Below are positions 25,418 through 33,037 of a stretch of 64,000 nt of DNA, piece by piece (within the stretch, counting starts at the first letter, position 1; the number at the start of each line of letters is the position of its first letter). Made by a program: the position numbers and the translations under genes. Source of the DNA: Oscillospiraceae bacterium (GTDB lineage Bacteria; Bacillota; Clostridia; Oscillospirales; CAG-272); the NCBI GenBank assembly GCA_015064385.1, contig SVSI01000001.1, positions 157,637-221,636 on the forward strand, given 5' to 3'. A model generated the notes under the pieces. That model made no database searches. It worked only from the letters and a program-made list of their open reading frames with translations, and was not told where the DNA came from.

Positions 25418-26083
25418 ATGGCAAACGAACTTGATGAACTTACCCCCGAAACGAGAGACGAGGGACTTGATGCGAAGGTTATCGCAAAGCAGATACCGGT
25501 TACGGTAGGAGCGGGCTCTACGGTGTTCGAGATACTTCTTTGGGTGCTCGGAATCATTCCCGGAGTCGTCTTTCTCTTTATGAAGATAAAGGCAAAGAAC
25601 CATTTCCAGCAGCTTCAGCAGAAGATACAGAGAGACGCTTCGACTATCGACAACTATCTCGAGCAGAGAGTTATGGTGCTCCAGAACTGTGCAAAGCTTC
25701 TTGATAAGGCAATAGACCTTGACAAAACTACGCTTGAGAACATAGCAAAGTACAGAAGCGGCGCAGCCAACTCGGATACGGCACGTAACGAGGTTGCGGG
25801 CAATATCGACTCACTCTCGAGAAGCATCAACGTTGCTTTTGAGAACTATCCCGATCTTAAGGCGCATAAGGAGATCGAAGACGCTATGAAGCAGAATATG
25901 TATCTTCAGAGAGAGATAACCGCCGCAAGAGAGCTTTATAACGACACGGTCAATACCTGGAACAGAGACGTTTTCAGTTGGCCCACAAAGCAGATAGTAG
26001 CGGCTCGCTCGGGATACACCACACGTATTCCTTTCATTGCATCTGCCGAGATCAAGGAGCAGGCAAAGGGCGTATTCTTTTAA
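25418..26083 (+). CDS. lemA: LemA family protein
   Basis: A 221-residue protein with one membrane helix near residues 36-53 (VFEILLWVLGIIPGVVFLF) followed by the long LemA helical bundle: NHFQQLQQKIQRDASTIDNYLEQR, then IAKYRSGAA and FENYPDLKAHKEIEDAM, and a closing RELYNDTVNTWNRDVFSWP. The last is a diagnostic LemA signature. Role in the family is unclear and linked to envelope stress or small-peptide display. It starts two bases after the stop of its large partner, so translation is coupled. Confidence 0.92.
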   Translation: MANELDELTPETRDEGLDAKVIAKQIPVTVGAGSTVFEILLWVLGIIPGVVFLFMKIKAKNHFQQLQQKIQRDASTIDNYLEQRVMVLQNCAKLLDKAIDLDKTTLENIAKYRSGAANSDTARNEVAGNIDSLSRSINVAFENYPDLKAHKEIEDAMKQNMYLQREITAARELYNDTVNTWNRDVFSWPTKQIVAARSGYTTRIPFIASAEIKEQAKGVFF

Positions 26084-26093
26084 TTCAAACGAA

Positions 26094-26121
26094 AAAATCA
26101 CCCGCAGATGCGGGTGATTTT
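26094..26121. terminator. Bidirectional terminator, lemA / deacetylase
   Basis: A 13-bp perfect stem (26094-26106 with 26109-26121), very short loop, A-run before and T-run after, between convergent genes. Confidence 0.88.
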
Positions 26122-26124
26122 GCT

Positions 26125-26784
26125 TTATTTAATAAGTGTTTCCGAATTCGTACCGTAAAAAATGTCGTCGTGCCCGCTAATGAGCTTGCAAAACTCCTCG
26201 AAGCGCTCCCACTGTCCTTCCTCTCTGTCAAACTCGTAGCTGTGCCCCCAGATGTAAAACACCTGCGGCTTATCGGGTTTCATTTCTATGAAATTCCTTG
26301 CGAGATCGAAAAGTCGGTCGGTTTTGTGGTGGCAGGTCGGATGAAAACGCAGCAGATCGGTCTGTGTGTCAAAATTAAAGGTCGCCTTTGTCGTGCGGCT
26401 GTATTTAACGCCCGTTCTCGTTGCCATAAGATCGACGATTTTGTCATTATAGGTCCCAAACGGATATGCCATACCGATGATAGGATATCCCATTATCTCC
26501 TCGAGGCGTTTTCGATCATTCTCGATCTCGGAGACGATCCTTTCATCCTCATCGATCTGCTCAAGATGCGGATGTGTTACTGTGTGTACGGCGATCTCGT
26601 GACCTCTGTAAAGCGCGGGCATCTCCTCGGGCATTATCGTGCGGTGACCGCATCCGAAAAGTCCGGTGTTCACGTTGAAGGTGCATTTAAGTCCGTATTT
26701 ATTGAATATTTCAACAAGACGTCTGTCTTGAAAGGGGGCATCGTCGTAGCTGAACGTCACCGCCTTCATTTTGCCGTCAAACAT
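26125..26784 (-). CDS. Polysaccharide deacetylase (NodB/CE4-like), cytoplasmic form
   Basis: A 219-residue NodB-homology protein. Motif 1 is TFSYDDAPFQD, with the catalytic-base and metal Asp pair at residues 14-15; motif 2 is HTVTHPHL with both metal His; motif 3 is MAYPFGTYND, giving the usual Pro-Phe-Gly. No signal peptide or anchor is visible, which is unusual for an enzyme of peptidoglycan or chitin and suggests an intracellular substrate. The start is uncertain: neither Met1 nor Met6 has a clear ribosome site. A TTTGGAAA/TTTCCAAA inverted repeat lies just upstream. Confidence 0.83.
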   Translation of the reverse strand: MFDGKMKAVTFSYDDAPFQDRRLVEIFNKYGLKCTFNVNTGLFGCGHRTIMPEEMPALYRGHEIAVHTVTHPHLEQIDEDERIVSEIENDRKRLEEIMGYPIIGMAYPFGTYNDKIVDLMATRTGVKYSRTTKATFNFDTQTDLLRFHPTCHHKTDRLFDLARNFIEMKPDKPQVFYIWGHSYEFDREEGQWERFEEFCKLISGHDDIFYGTNSETLIK

Positions 26785-26885
26785 ATATTTGTTTTGGAAA
26801 GCCCTTTAGAAAAATGGTTTTCCAAACCTTTCTGAAAATTTTTGTAAAAATAATAAATTGCCTAAGTAAAGCTTTCTAGTAAGTG

Positions 26886-27644
26886 TTACATTCCCTTAAA
26901 AAACTCGCGCATCTCAAGTGCTCTTCCGCAGGACATCGGACCCTCGGAGCATTTTCCCTTTACGCAGGCAGGACCTGCCGCAGAGAAGAGCAGGGGAGCA
27001 ACTCCCTTGACGAGCTTCAGCATCTCGATGGCGAGAGCTCTTATTTCCCACTGTGCGCGCGTGCAGCAGCGGAGCTCAAAGAAATTGTAAAGCGAGCGGG
27101 TGTTCATAGTCATTATAATTCTCGTGTCGCAAGCGTTGGGGAGCACGAAGCGTGCATCCTCGTTCGCCTTTTTGCCTGCCGCACGGGCGGCTTCCTTTTC
27201 GTCCATGCCCTCAGCGATAAAGGTCTCGGTGTGCTTTTTGACGAGAAGCTCACGCAGGCGGCTGTACACCTCGGCGTCGCGTCTCATTTCCTCCTCGAAA
27301 AGCTCCTTTGCTTCGGGGATAGATGCGATCTCGGGGGGCATTATGTAATCAAAGCCGCTCTTTTCAACGTATCTCTGGCTCTGTACCGAGAAGGACGCGA
27401 TGCGGTGTCTGGTTATCTGTGCGAGCAGAGTACGCGAAACGCCCTCTATACCGAAGGTGAACGACGCGTGCTCAACGGGACTTTCGTGACCGAGCTTTGT
27501 GAGCGTGTCGAGAAACTCGGCAACCTTTTCGGGAGTGAGATTTTCCATAAGAGTGTCGATATCGCTCTTTGCGTAGCAGAGCTTTGCCGCCGCAGAGACG
27601 AGCTTGTCGGCGTCGGGGGTATATGCAAGAAGTTCTACCTTCAT
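26886..27644 (-). CDS. thyX: FAD-dependent thymidylate synthase ThyX
   Basis: A 252-residue flavoenzyme making dTMP from dUMP with methylene-THF and NAD(P)H. The diagnostic RHRIASFSVQSQR motif (RHRxxSx6SxR type) is present, preceded by HESPVEHASFTF, another ThyX signature; ALEMRE closes the protein. The start at 27644 follows GAGGAAA. A minus-strand promoter is seen upstream: TTGCAA (27708-27703), 17 bases, TATACT (27685-27680). It stands alone; no ThyA is seen in the window. Confidence 0.95.
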   Translation of the reverse strand: MKVELLAYTPDADKLVSAAAKLCYAKSDIDTLMENLTPEKVAEFLDTLTKLGHESPVEHASFTFGIEGVSRTLLAQITRHRIASFSVQSQRYVEKSGFDYIMPPEIASIPEAKELFEEEMRRDAEVYSRLRELLVKKHTETFIAEGMDEKEAARAAGKKANEDARFVLPNACDTRIIMTMNTRSLYNFFELRCCTRAQWEIRALAIEMLKLVKGVAPLLFSAAGPACVKGKCSEGPMSCGRALEMREFFKGM

Positions 27645-27679
27645 TTTGATTTCCTCGCTTAGAATAAATAGTTTATTTA

Positions 27680-27708
27680 AGTATAACACATATTTCTGTT
27701 TATTGCAA
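27680..27708 (-). promoter_or_regulatory. Promoter of thyX
   Basis: On the minus strand, TTGCAA at 27708-27703 and TATACT at 27685-27680 with a 17-base spacer, 36 bases from the thyX start. Confidence 0.7.
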
Positions 27709-27732
27709 CAAAAAACAAAAAATAAAATAAAA

Positions 27733-27779
27733 ATCGCGAAAATGCGGTCTGTTGGTTGACAAAATCACATTTTCGCGAT
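27733..27779. repeat. 12-bp inverted repeat straddling the mrnC promoter
   Basis: ATCGCGAAAATG (27733-27744) and its perfect inverse (27768-27779) flank 23 bases that include the TTGACA of the mrnC promoter; the right arm reaches the first base of the -10 box. A DNA operator fits better than an RNA hairpin because the left arm lies upstream of the start of transcription. Confidence 0.5.
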
Positions 27780-27784
27780 ATAAT
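27756..27784 (+). promoter_or_regulatory. Sigma-A promoter of mrnC
   Basis: TTGACA at 27756-27761, 17-base spacer, TATAAT at 27779-27784. Confidence 0.9.
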
Positions 27785-27818
27785 TTTTGCAAGTAACAAA
27801 GAAAAGAGATTTTTACAG

Positions 27819-28208
27819 ATGAGTGAAAACACTATGCACGGCGAAATAAGCTCGTGCGAGCTTGCATATCTCGGAGACGCGGTCACCGAAATTCTTACGA
27901 GACAGCGTCTGGTTGAAAAGGGAATACGCGGAGCGGGAAATCTTAACAAAGAGGCGCTTCATTTCGTAACTGCGGTGGCGCAGTCAGAGGCGATCGAGAG
28001 ACTTCTCCCGCATCTTACCGAAAAGGAGACCGAAATATATAAGCGCGGCAGAAATCAGCACAGTGCAAGTATTCCCAAAAGCGCATCGGCGGGACAGTAC
28101 AGACGTGCTACCGGCTTTGAGGCACTTTTTGGACATCTCTGGCTCTCGGGTGAGCACGAGCGCCTGAAATATCTTTTCTCGGTCGCATATCCCGACGAAG
28201 AATTATAA
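27819..28208 (+). CDS. mrnC: Mini-ribonuclease III
   Basis: A 129-residue RNase III-like enzyme without the double-stranded-RNA binding domain; in Bacillus it matures 23S rRNA. The signature LAYLGDAVTEIL supplies the acidic catalytic positions, RGRNQHSASIPKSAS is the conserved central loop, and GFEALFGHLWLSG carries the second acidic site (Glu). The length is normal for Mini-III. The start at 27819 follows AAGAG; a longer frame upstream runs through its own promoter. Its stop overlaps that of the convergent methyltransferase gene by six bases. Confidence 0.93.
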   Translation: MSENTMHGEISSCELAYLGDAVTEILTRQRLVEKGIRGAGNLNKEALHFVTAVAQSEAIERLLPHLTEKETEIYKRGRNQHSASIPKSASAGQYRRATGFEALFGHLWLSGEHERLKYLFSVAYPDEEL

Positions 28209-29267
28209 CGATATGTTCTTGATATCTCCCGCGATGCTTGCAAGCGACTCGTTTGAGAGGAGCTTTACGAGCTCGCCGTATGATGTGATTGAGAGATTTT
28301 TTGAGTTTTCTCCGACTATTTCGGAATATATCAACCAGCGAAGGCGCGAGAGTATCGAATTTTCTATCCAATATCTACGCACAAGAGAGGAGCTTTCCTC
28401 TCTTTTTTGTTTTTTCTCTATGCTCTTTAGCTTTATATAAAGTGCAAGTCCGTCCGAGGAGTCGTGCCAGAGATCGGCAAACATAAAATCGAACCTTTCC
28501 TCGGGATCGTTTTTCTCAAGATACTCAAGCGCGTCGGCGCGGATTATCTTGATCTTGTCTTTGTGCTCAAACTGGGGCAGAATGAACTCACTAAAAAGAG
28601 AGATCGCGCTTTCGTCGCGCTCTATGACCGTTACCGAGGAGACGTTTTCCTTTTCGCTTGCCTGATGTGCAAAATATCCCAGTCCCAGCCCGAGAGTTAT
28701 CACTCTTCCGTGTGCCTCGGACAGCGGTGAACGCATGGTTTCGATCTCGTTGGGAGTTACCGTCATCCACTCCCTGCCGTTTTCAAAGACGGAGGGAAAG
28801 TCGAACCTTTCGGTAAAAAAGCCGATGTGCGGAAGCTCCTTAAGGTCGTCCTCTACCGTTATCTCTCGACAAACGAATGCCTCGAATGGCGCGTAAGAGC
28901 TGGTACGCATCTCCCAATTTGCGCGCTTGACGGTGGGAAATTTTATCTTTTGGAGGTACGACGAGCTTTTATAGACGTCCGGATCGAGAAGCTCGACCGA
29001 TTTTTTGAGATATTCGTTTTCAAATATCAGATCCTCATCACGCTCGTCCGAGTCTATGTCAAAGGCGGCTGCAAGTACTGCCGTGTATGCTTCAAGTACG
29101 CTGACTCCGCAGTCGGAGACGAGCTCGTCGATAAGCTCTTTTTTTATAAAATCGGGCTCTAAATTCAGAAAATTGCTGTAAAGATCGAGCAGACGAAATC
29201 CACGGCGGCGAGTTATCTCGAGCTTTTCGAGCTTTTCTTTGTCTTTTGCTGAAAATTCGTGTTTCAC
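28203..29267 (-). CDS. Class I SAM-dependent methyltransferase, GTG start
   Basis: A 354-residue protein. The C-terminal half is a Rossmann methyltransferase: motif I VITLGLGLGYFAHQA, acidic strand-2 end VTVIERDE, and IIRADALEYL followed by DFMFADLWHDSSDG. The helical N-terminal half has no recognised domain. The start is a GTG at 29267, because GGAAAGGA lies ahead of it and no suitable ATG exists. The spermidine-synthase-like fold suggests a small-molecule or amino-group acceptor; the substrate is unknown. A consensus minus-strand promoter lies 34 bases upstream. Confidence 0.75.
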   Translation of the reverse strand: MKHEFSAKDKEKLEKLEITRRRGFRLLDLYSNFLNLEPDFIKKELIDELVSDCGVSVLEAYTAVLAAAFDIDSDERDEDLIFENEYLKKSVELLDPDVYKSSSYLQKIKFPTVKRANWEMRTSSYAPFEAFVCREITVEDDLKELPHIGFFTERFDFPSVFENGREWMTVTPNEIETMRSPLSEAHGRVITLGLGLGYFAHQASEKENVSSVTVIERDESAISLFSEFILPQFEHKDKIKIIRADALEYLEKNDPEERFDFMFADLWHDSSDGLALYIKLKSIEKKQKREESSSLVRRYWIENSILSRLRWLIYSEIVGENSKNLSITSYGELVKLLSNESLASIAGDIKNISL

Positions 29268-29300
29268 AGCGGCGATCCTTTCCCTTGATTCGGTATAAAA

Positions 29301-29329
29301 ATTATAGCATTTTGACGTCAAGATGTCAA
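29301..29329 (-). promoter_or_regulatory. Sigma-A promoter of the methyltransferase gene, with palindromic spacer
   Basis: On the minus strand TTGACA (29329-29324), 17 bases, TATAAT (29306-29301). The spacer contains the perfect palindrome TTGACGTCAA (29312-29321), a possible operator. Confidence 0.85.
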
Positions 29330-29430
29330 GAAGGTAAAAATAAACGCAAGCGATTTTAACTGTGTCCGACAAATCTGTGCGTGCATAAAATGTAAGAGAA
29401 TGATATTACCGAAAGGGAAGATGTTTAGAT

Positions 29431-30654
29431 ATGAAAAGAAGTTCAAATTATCGCCACGCGCCGGTGCAGAGCAGACCGAACGTCCCGCCGCCCGCAAGCG
29501 CTCCGCTCGTCTATCTTGACAATGCCGCAACCTCGTTTCCAAAACCGCCCGAGGTGGTGCGGGAAACTGCACGTGCGCTTGCCGAATACGGTGGAAATCC
29601 GGGACGCGGCTCACACGCGCTGTCAAGACGTGCCGCCGAAAAGGTGGGCGAGGCAAGAGAGCTTGCTGCTCAGATATTCGGTGCATCAAAGCCCGAAAAC
29701 GTGGTGTTTACACATAACGCCACCGAGGCACTCAATATGGCTATATTTTCCGCTACTAAAAACGGAGGTCACGTTCTTATATCCGATATAGAGCACAATT
29801 CGGTGTACCGCCCCGTATCGAAGCTCGCAAGCGATGGAAAAATAGCTCTTGAGATATATCCGAGTGTCGGAAGTAGTGAGAATATCGTTAGAGGTATCGC
29901 GGAGAGAATAAGAAACGATACCGTTCTCGTTGTTGCCTGTCATAAATCGAATATAGTACCCATCACTCTGCCGATAAACGAAATAGGTGCACTTTGCAGG
30001 GATAGAGGAATAAAATTTGTCGTTGACGCCTCGCAGTCGGCAGGAAACACCGATATAGATATAAAAAAATGCTCGGCGTGGGCGATCTGCGCTCCCGGAC
30101 ACAAAGGGCTTTGCGGCCCGCAGGGTGTGGGACTGCTCGTTTTCGGAGAAAACGCGAGGATTTCCGAAATAGAGCCCTTTTATTTCGGCGGAAGCGGACC
30201 GAGCAGCTTTGAAAGGGAAATGCCGAACGTTCTTCCGCACAGAATGGAGGCGGGAACACTTCCAACGCCCGCAATAGCGGGACTTTGCGAGGGAATGAAA
30301 TACGTTATAGAGCGCACTCCCTCGGATATAGGGCGTCACGAGAGCGCCCTCGTTGAATACACGAAAAGCGAGCTTTCAAAGCTTCCGCGTGTGAAAATAT
30401 ATATGTTCTCCGAAAAGGGAGCGGGAGTTTTTCTCTTTAACGTGGACGGTATTTCGTGTCAGGAGCTTGCACATTATCTTGACGGTCGCGGGATCTGCGT
30501 GCGAAGCGGACTTCACTGTGCTCCCCTTGCACACCGACGTGTAGGTAGCTACAACAGCGGCGGAGGCGTCCGTGTGAGCTTTGGACCGTTTTCAGTGAGA
30601 GGCGACGCAGACCGCCTGATATTAGCCATAAGAGAGCTTGTAATTCAAAAATAA
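29431..30654 (+). CDS. Cysteine desulfurase family protein (class V aminotransferase, SufS-like)
   Basis: A 407-residue PLP enzyme. It has a non-homologous Pro-rich lead (1-25), then YLDNAATSFPKP. The PLP lysine is Lys225 in APGHKGLCGP, and the persulfide-forming cysteine is Cys363 in SGLHCAPLAHR. The VDASQSAG segment gives the PLP-binding Asp. The length and Cys environment match the SufS-like cysteine desulfurase family found alone in many Clostridia, with no SufU or IscU partner nearby. It probably moves sulfur from cysteine for tRNA or cofactor use. A terminator closes it. Confidence 0.88.
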   Translation: MKRSSNYRHAPVQSRPNVPPPASAPLVYLDNAATSFPKPPEVVRETARALAEYGGNPGRGSHALSRRAAEKVGEARELAAQIFGASKPENVVFTHNATEALNMAIFSATKNGGHVLISDIEHNSVYRPVSKLASDGKIALEIYPSVGSSENIVRGIAERIRNDTVLVVACHKSNIVPITLPINEIGALCRDRGIKFVVDASQSAGNTDIDIKKCSAWAICAPGHKGLCGPQGVGLLVFGENARISEIEPFYFGGSGPSSFEREMPNVLPHRMEAGTLPTPAIAGLCEGMKYVIERTPSDIGRHESALVEYTKSELSKLPRVKIYMFSEKGAGVFLFNVDGISCQELAHYLDGRGICVRSGLHCAPLAHRRVGSYNSGGGVRVSFGPFSVRGDADRLILAIRELVIQK

Positions 30655-30657
30655 GAA

Positions 30658-30685
30658 ACGGCACTCCGAAAAAGCGGAGTGCCGT
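30658..30685. terminator. Bidirectional terminator between desulfurase and S1-domain genes
   Basis: An 11-bp perfect GC-rich stem (30658-30668 with 30675-30685), 6-base loop, followed by ACGTTTTT; it serves convergent genes. Confidence 0.88.
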
Positions 30686-30691
30686 ACGTTT

Positions 30692-31642
30692 TTAATTAAA
30701 TCTCGTTTCGATAACGCGTGAGTTTGACTCGGGCGAGTACCTCCAAAGGTCGATGTGCTCGGTCTCCTGCGGAATGAAATATTCGAGGCGGGAGGGCGGC
30801 TCGCATCCTTTTGCGCCGTCTATTATAACGAGCTTTATCTTCATTCTCTCGGGAATGATGTTTTTTATGTAAACCGCGGCGGCTCCGCCCACTTTTACAC
30901 CCTCGTGATATTCGGCAAGTCCCGCAAGATTCGGGGAAAGCTCAACGAAAACACCGTATTCCTCTACGCTTCGTACCTGCCCCATGACCGTTTGACCGAT
31001 AGAAAAGCGGGACGCGTTTTCCTCCCACGTACCGAGCAGCTCCTTGTGCGTGACGAATATTCGCCCGCTCTCGGCGTCAATACTCTTTATGACGACGCGT
31101 ATCGGCATACCCACGAAAAAGCGGTCGCGCGGGTGGGAGATCCGCGATACCGAGATGCAGTCGATAGACAGAAGGGAGGGAACTCCGCATCCGATGTCAA
31201 CGAATGCTCCGAAATGCTCGAGGTGAGTTACGCGCGCATCGATTATGTCGCCTGCTATGAGATCGCCGAGGAATGCGCGCATACACTCCTCCTGCGCACT
31301 CTTTCGGGATAAAAGGGCGTACGGGCGGCCGTGTTCGTCCTCGCAGATAGAGAGCACCTTGAAGCAGACTGCCTTGCCTACGCGCGAGATCACGGCGATG
31401 TCCTTCAGAGCTTCGCCCGGCATAACAAGAGCGGCGTCACATCTGCGGATTATTCCTTTCATACAGCCGAGATCGACCGTTAGATTCCGAGCGCCGTCAC
31501 AGCTCGTTGCAATCGCCTCAACTATCGCGCCGTCGGCTATCGCGCGCTCGAGTCCGCGTTCGGACGAGAGATATTCGAAGTTGCTGACGCTCCCGAGAAG
31601 GGAACCCTCGGGAAGATATTTTTTTTGTAGAGTTTCGGTCAT
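30692..31642 (-). CDS. S1-domain RNA-binding protein (ribosomal protein S1-like)
   Basis: A 316-residue cytoplasmic protein with S1 modules: a weakly conserved one (about 38-110, VEAIATSCDGARNLTVDLG...), a clear one (about 128-195, GDIIDARVTHLEHFGAFVDIGCGVPSLL) and another (about 213-275, GQTVMGQVRSVEEYGVFVELSPNLAGLAEYH). This is the compact S1-like protein of Firmicutes, related to but shorter than ribosomal S1. It would bind mRNA or structured RNA. AGGAAAGGA precedes the ATG at 31642. Upstream lies a 415-base gap shared with rplM. Confidence 0.85.
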   Translation of the reverse strand: MTETLQKKYLPEGSLLGSVSNFEYLSSERGLERAIADGAIVEAIATSCDGARNLTVDLGCMKGIIRRCDAALVMPGEALKDIAVISRVGKAVCFKVLSICEDEHGRPYALLSRKSAQEECMRAFLGDLIAGDIIDARVTHLEHFGAFVDIGCGVPSLLSIDCISVSRISHPRDRFFVGMPIRVVIKSIDAESGRIFVTHKELLGTWEENASRFSIGQTVMGQVRSVEEYGVFVELSPNLAGLAEYHEGVKVGGAAAVYIKNIIPERMKIKLVIIDGAKGCEPPSRLEYFIPQETEHIDLWRYSPESNSRVIETRFN

Positions 31643-31710
31643 TTTACTTGTTCCTTTCCTGATTAATTCCAGCGTGTTGGCACGTCGTTTTCATTTACAT
31701 CTTTATTCGT

Positions 31711-31784
31711 GCGGGAGACCGAATATGCCTTGCCGCGGCAAGCGCCCCAAATATTTTTGGCGGCATATCCGGGAGTCCCCCTGC
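31711..31784 (+). ncRNA. Candidate structured RNA with three-way junction
   Basis: In the 415-base gap between the S1-like gene and rplM, nested complementarity folds as follows: an outer stem GCGGGA/TCCCcccTGC, a GA/GAG internal loop, CCG-A-ATATGCC (31719-31729) with GGCATAT-C-CGG (31762-31772), enclosing a TTGCC/GGCAA hairpin (31730-31741) and a GCC-CCAAA/TTTGG-C-GGC hairpin (31744-31763). The purine-rich internal loop favours the plus strand. No Rfam family was recognised and no promoter was identified; it could also belong to the minus-strand leader of the S1-like gene. Confidence 0.4.
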
Positions 31785-31966
31785 AAATATAGATTATGCA
31801 GCAAAGGACGCGAGTATTTTGTCATTTTCGGGAGGATGAAAAAAATAAATTGTTAACTTTTTTCTTTTGTGGTTAGTATATAAGTGAGAAAACGGGAGAA
31901 AAAAAGAGAAAACGCGAGATAATTGTGCGAATTTTTAATTTGCGCCGAAAAAATCCAAAAAAAGTA

Positions 31967-31995
31967 TTGACATGGCGGGAAAATAATGTTATAAT
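31967..31995 (+). promoter_or_regulatory. Sigma-A promoter of rplM-rpsI
   Basis: TTGACA at 31967-31972, 17-base spacer, TATAAT at 31990-31995. The leader to rplM is about 55 bases. Confidence 0.9.
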
Positions 31996-32057
31996 CACAA
32001 AGCTGTCTAAATTCAGAAAATAAAAAATTATCATATATTAAAAGGAGTTTACTCAAG

Positions 32058-32486
32058 ATGTCCACTTACATGGCTAAAAAAGAAACCGTTGAGCGTAAAT
32101 GGTACGTTATCGACGCGGCAAATAAGCCCCTCGGTAAGACTGCGGCAGCAGTTGCCAACATCCTTAACGGCAAGCACAGACCCGAATACACCCCCCACGT
32201 TGATTGCGGCGAATACGTAATCGTTGTAAACGCAGAGAAGGCAATTCTCACCGGTAAGAAGCTCGATCAGAAGTTCTACTACCGTCACTCCGGATACATC
32301 GGCGGCCTCAAGGCAACCAACTACCGCACTCTTATGGCAGAGAAGCCCGAGCTCGCTATGAAGCTCGCAGTTAAGGGAATGCTTCCCAAGAACTCGATCG
32401 GCGACAAGAGTCTCACCCGCCTCAGAGTATATCGCGGCGCAAACCACAACAACGAGGCACAGCAGCCCGTTAACTACGAATTTTAA
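32058..32486 (+). CDS. rplM: 50S ribosomal protein L13
   Basis: A 142-residue L13, recognised by KWYVIDAANKPLGKTAAAVANIL, GKHRPEYTPHVDCGEYVIVVNA and the GMLPKNSIGDKSL region (usual PKxxLG motif). The start follows AAAGGAG with an eleven-base spacing. It is the first gene of the conserved L13-S9 operon; the S9 gene begins 22 bases later. Confidence 0.98.
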   Translation: MSTYMAKKETVERKWYVIDAANKPLGKTAAAVANILNGKHRPEYTPHVDCGEYVIVVNAEKAILTGKKLDQKFYYRHSGYIGGLKATNYRTLMAEKPELAMKLAVKGMLPKNSIGDKSLTRLRVYRGANHNNEAQQPVNYEF

Positions 32487-32508
32487 TCGGTGAAAGGAGA
32501 ATAGAACG

Positions 32509-32910
32509 ATGTACACAAGCGCTAAACCCTATTTCTATGGCACCGGCAGAAGAAAGAAGTCGGTTGCAAGAGTTCGTCTTTTCGCCGGCACCGGTAAGGT
32601 TACCATTAACGGACGTGATATTGACGATTACTTCGGCCTTGACACCCTCAAGCTCGTTGTAAACCAGCCCTTCGGAGTTACCGAGACCGCCGGTAAGTTT
32701 GACGTAGTCTGCACCGTAAAGGGCGGCGGCTTCTCCGGACAGGCAGGAGCAATCCGTCACGGTATCGCAAGAGCACTTCTTCTCGCAGGCGAGGACTTCC
32801 GCGCACCTCTTAAGAAGGCAGGATTCCTCACTCGTGACCCTCGTATGAAGGAAAGAAAGAAGTACGGACTCAAAGCAGCTCGTCGCGCTCCTCAGTTCTC
32901 GAAGAGATAA
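32509..32910 (+). CDS. rpsI: 30S ribosomal protein S9
   Basis: A 133-residue S9: [28 protein letters not shown] at the start, [19 protein letters not shown] in the middle, and the basic tail [24 protein letters not shown] whose final Lys-Arg reaches the decoding centre. AAAGGAG precedes the ATG. A terminator follows, beyond which an AT-rich islet begins. Confidence 0.98.
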   Translation: MYTSAKPYFYGTGRRKKSVARVRLFAGTGKVTINGRDIDDYFGLDTLKLVVNQPFGVTETAGKFDVVCTVKGGGFSGQAGAIRHGIARALLLAGEDFRAPLKKAGFLTRDPRMKERKKYGLKAARRAPQFSKR

Positions 32911-32923
32911 TTATTATCTACTC

Positions 32924-32954
32924 AAATCCCAGAAACAAGCCGTTTCTGGGATTT
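32924..32954 (+). terminator. Intrinsic terminator of rplM-rpsI
   Basis: A 13-bp perfect stem (32924-32936 with 32942-32954), 5-base loop, then TTCTTTTTTT. Confidence 0.92.
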
Positions 32955-32993
32955 TCTTTTTTTGGTTTTACCGAAAATTAAAAAAGAAATAAT

Positions 32994-33032
32994 AAAACTG
33001 CTATTATCCGTTTTTGGAATAATAGCAGTTTT
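32994..33032 (-). terminator. Terminator of the TIR operon
   Basis: A 16-bp stem with one bulged base (32994-33009 with 33016-33032) lies six bases past the stop of the TIR gene and reads into a T-run on the minus strand. Confidence 0.82.
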
Positions 33033-33037
33033 AATTA

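Noticed and set aside
31711-31784. 6S RNA, SRP RNA or tRNA in the gap before rplM
   Set aside because: No SRP-type conserved loop, no tRNA acceptor and T-arm, and it is too short for 6S; kept only as an unnamed structured RNA candidate.
31245-31856. A 203-codon frame on the plus strand across the S1-like gene start and the following gap
   Set aside because: Most of it is antisense to the S1-like gene; the rest is Arg/Cys-rich without family look.
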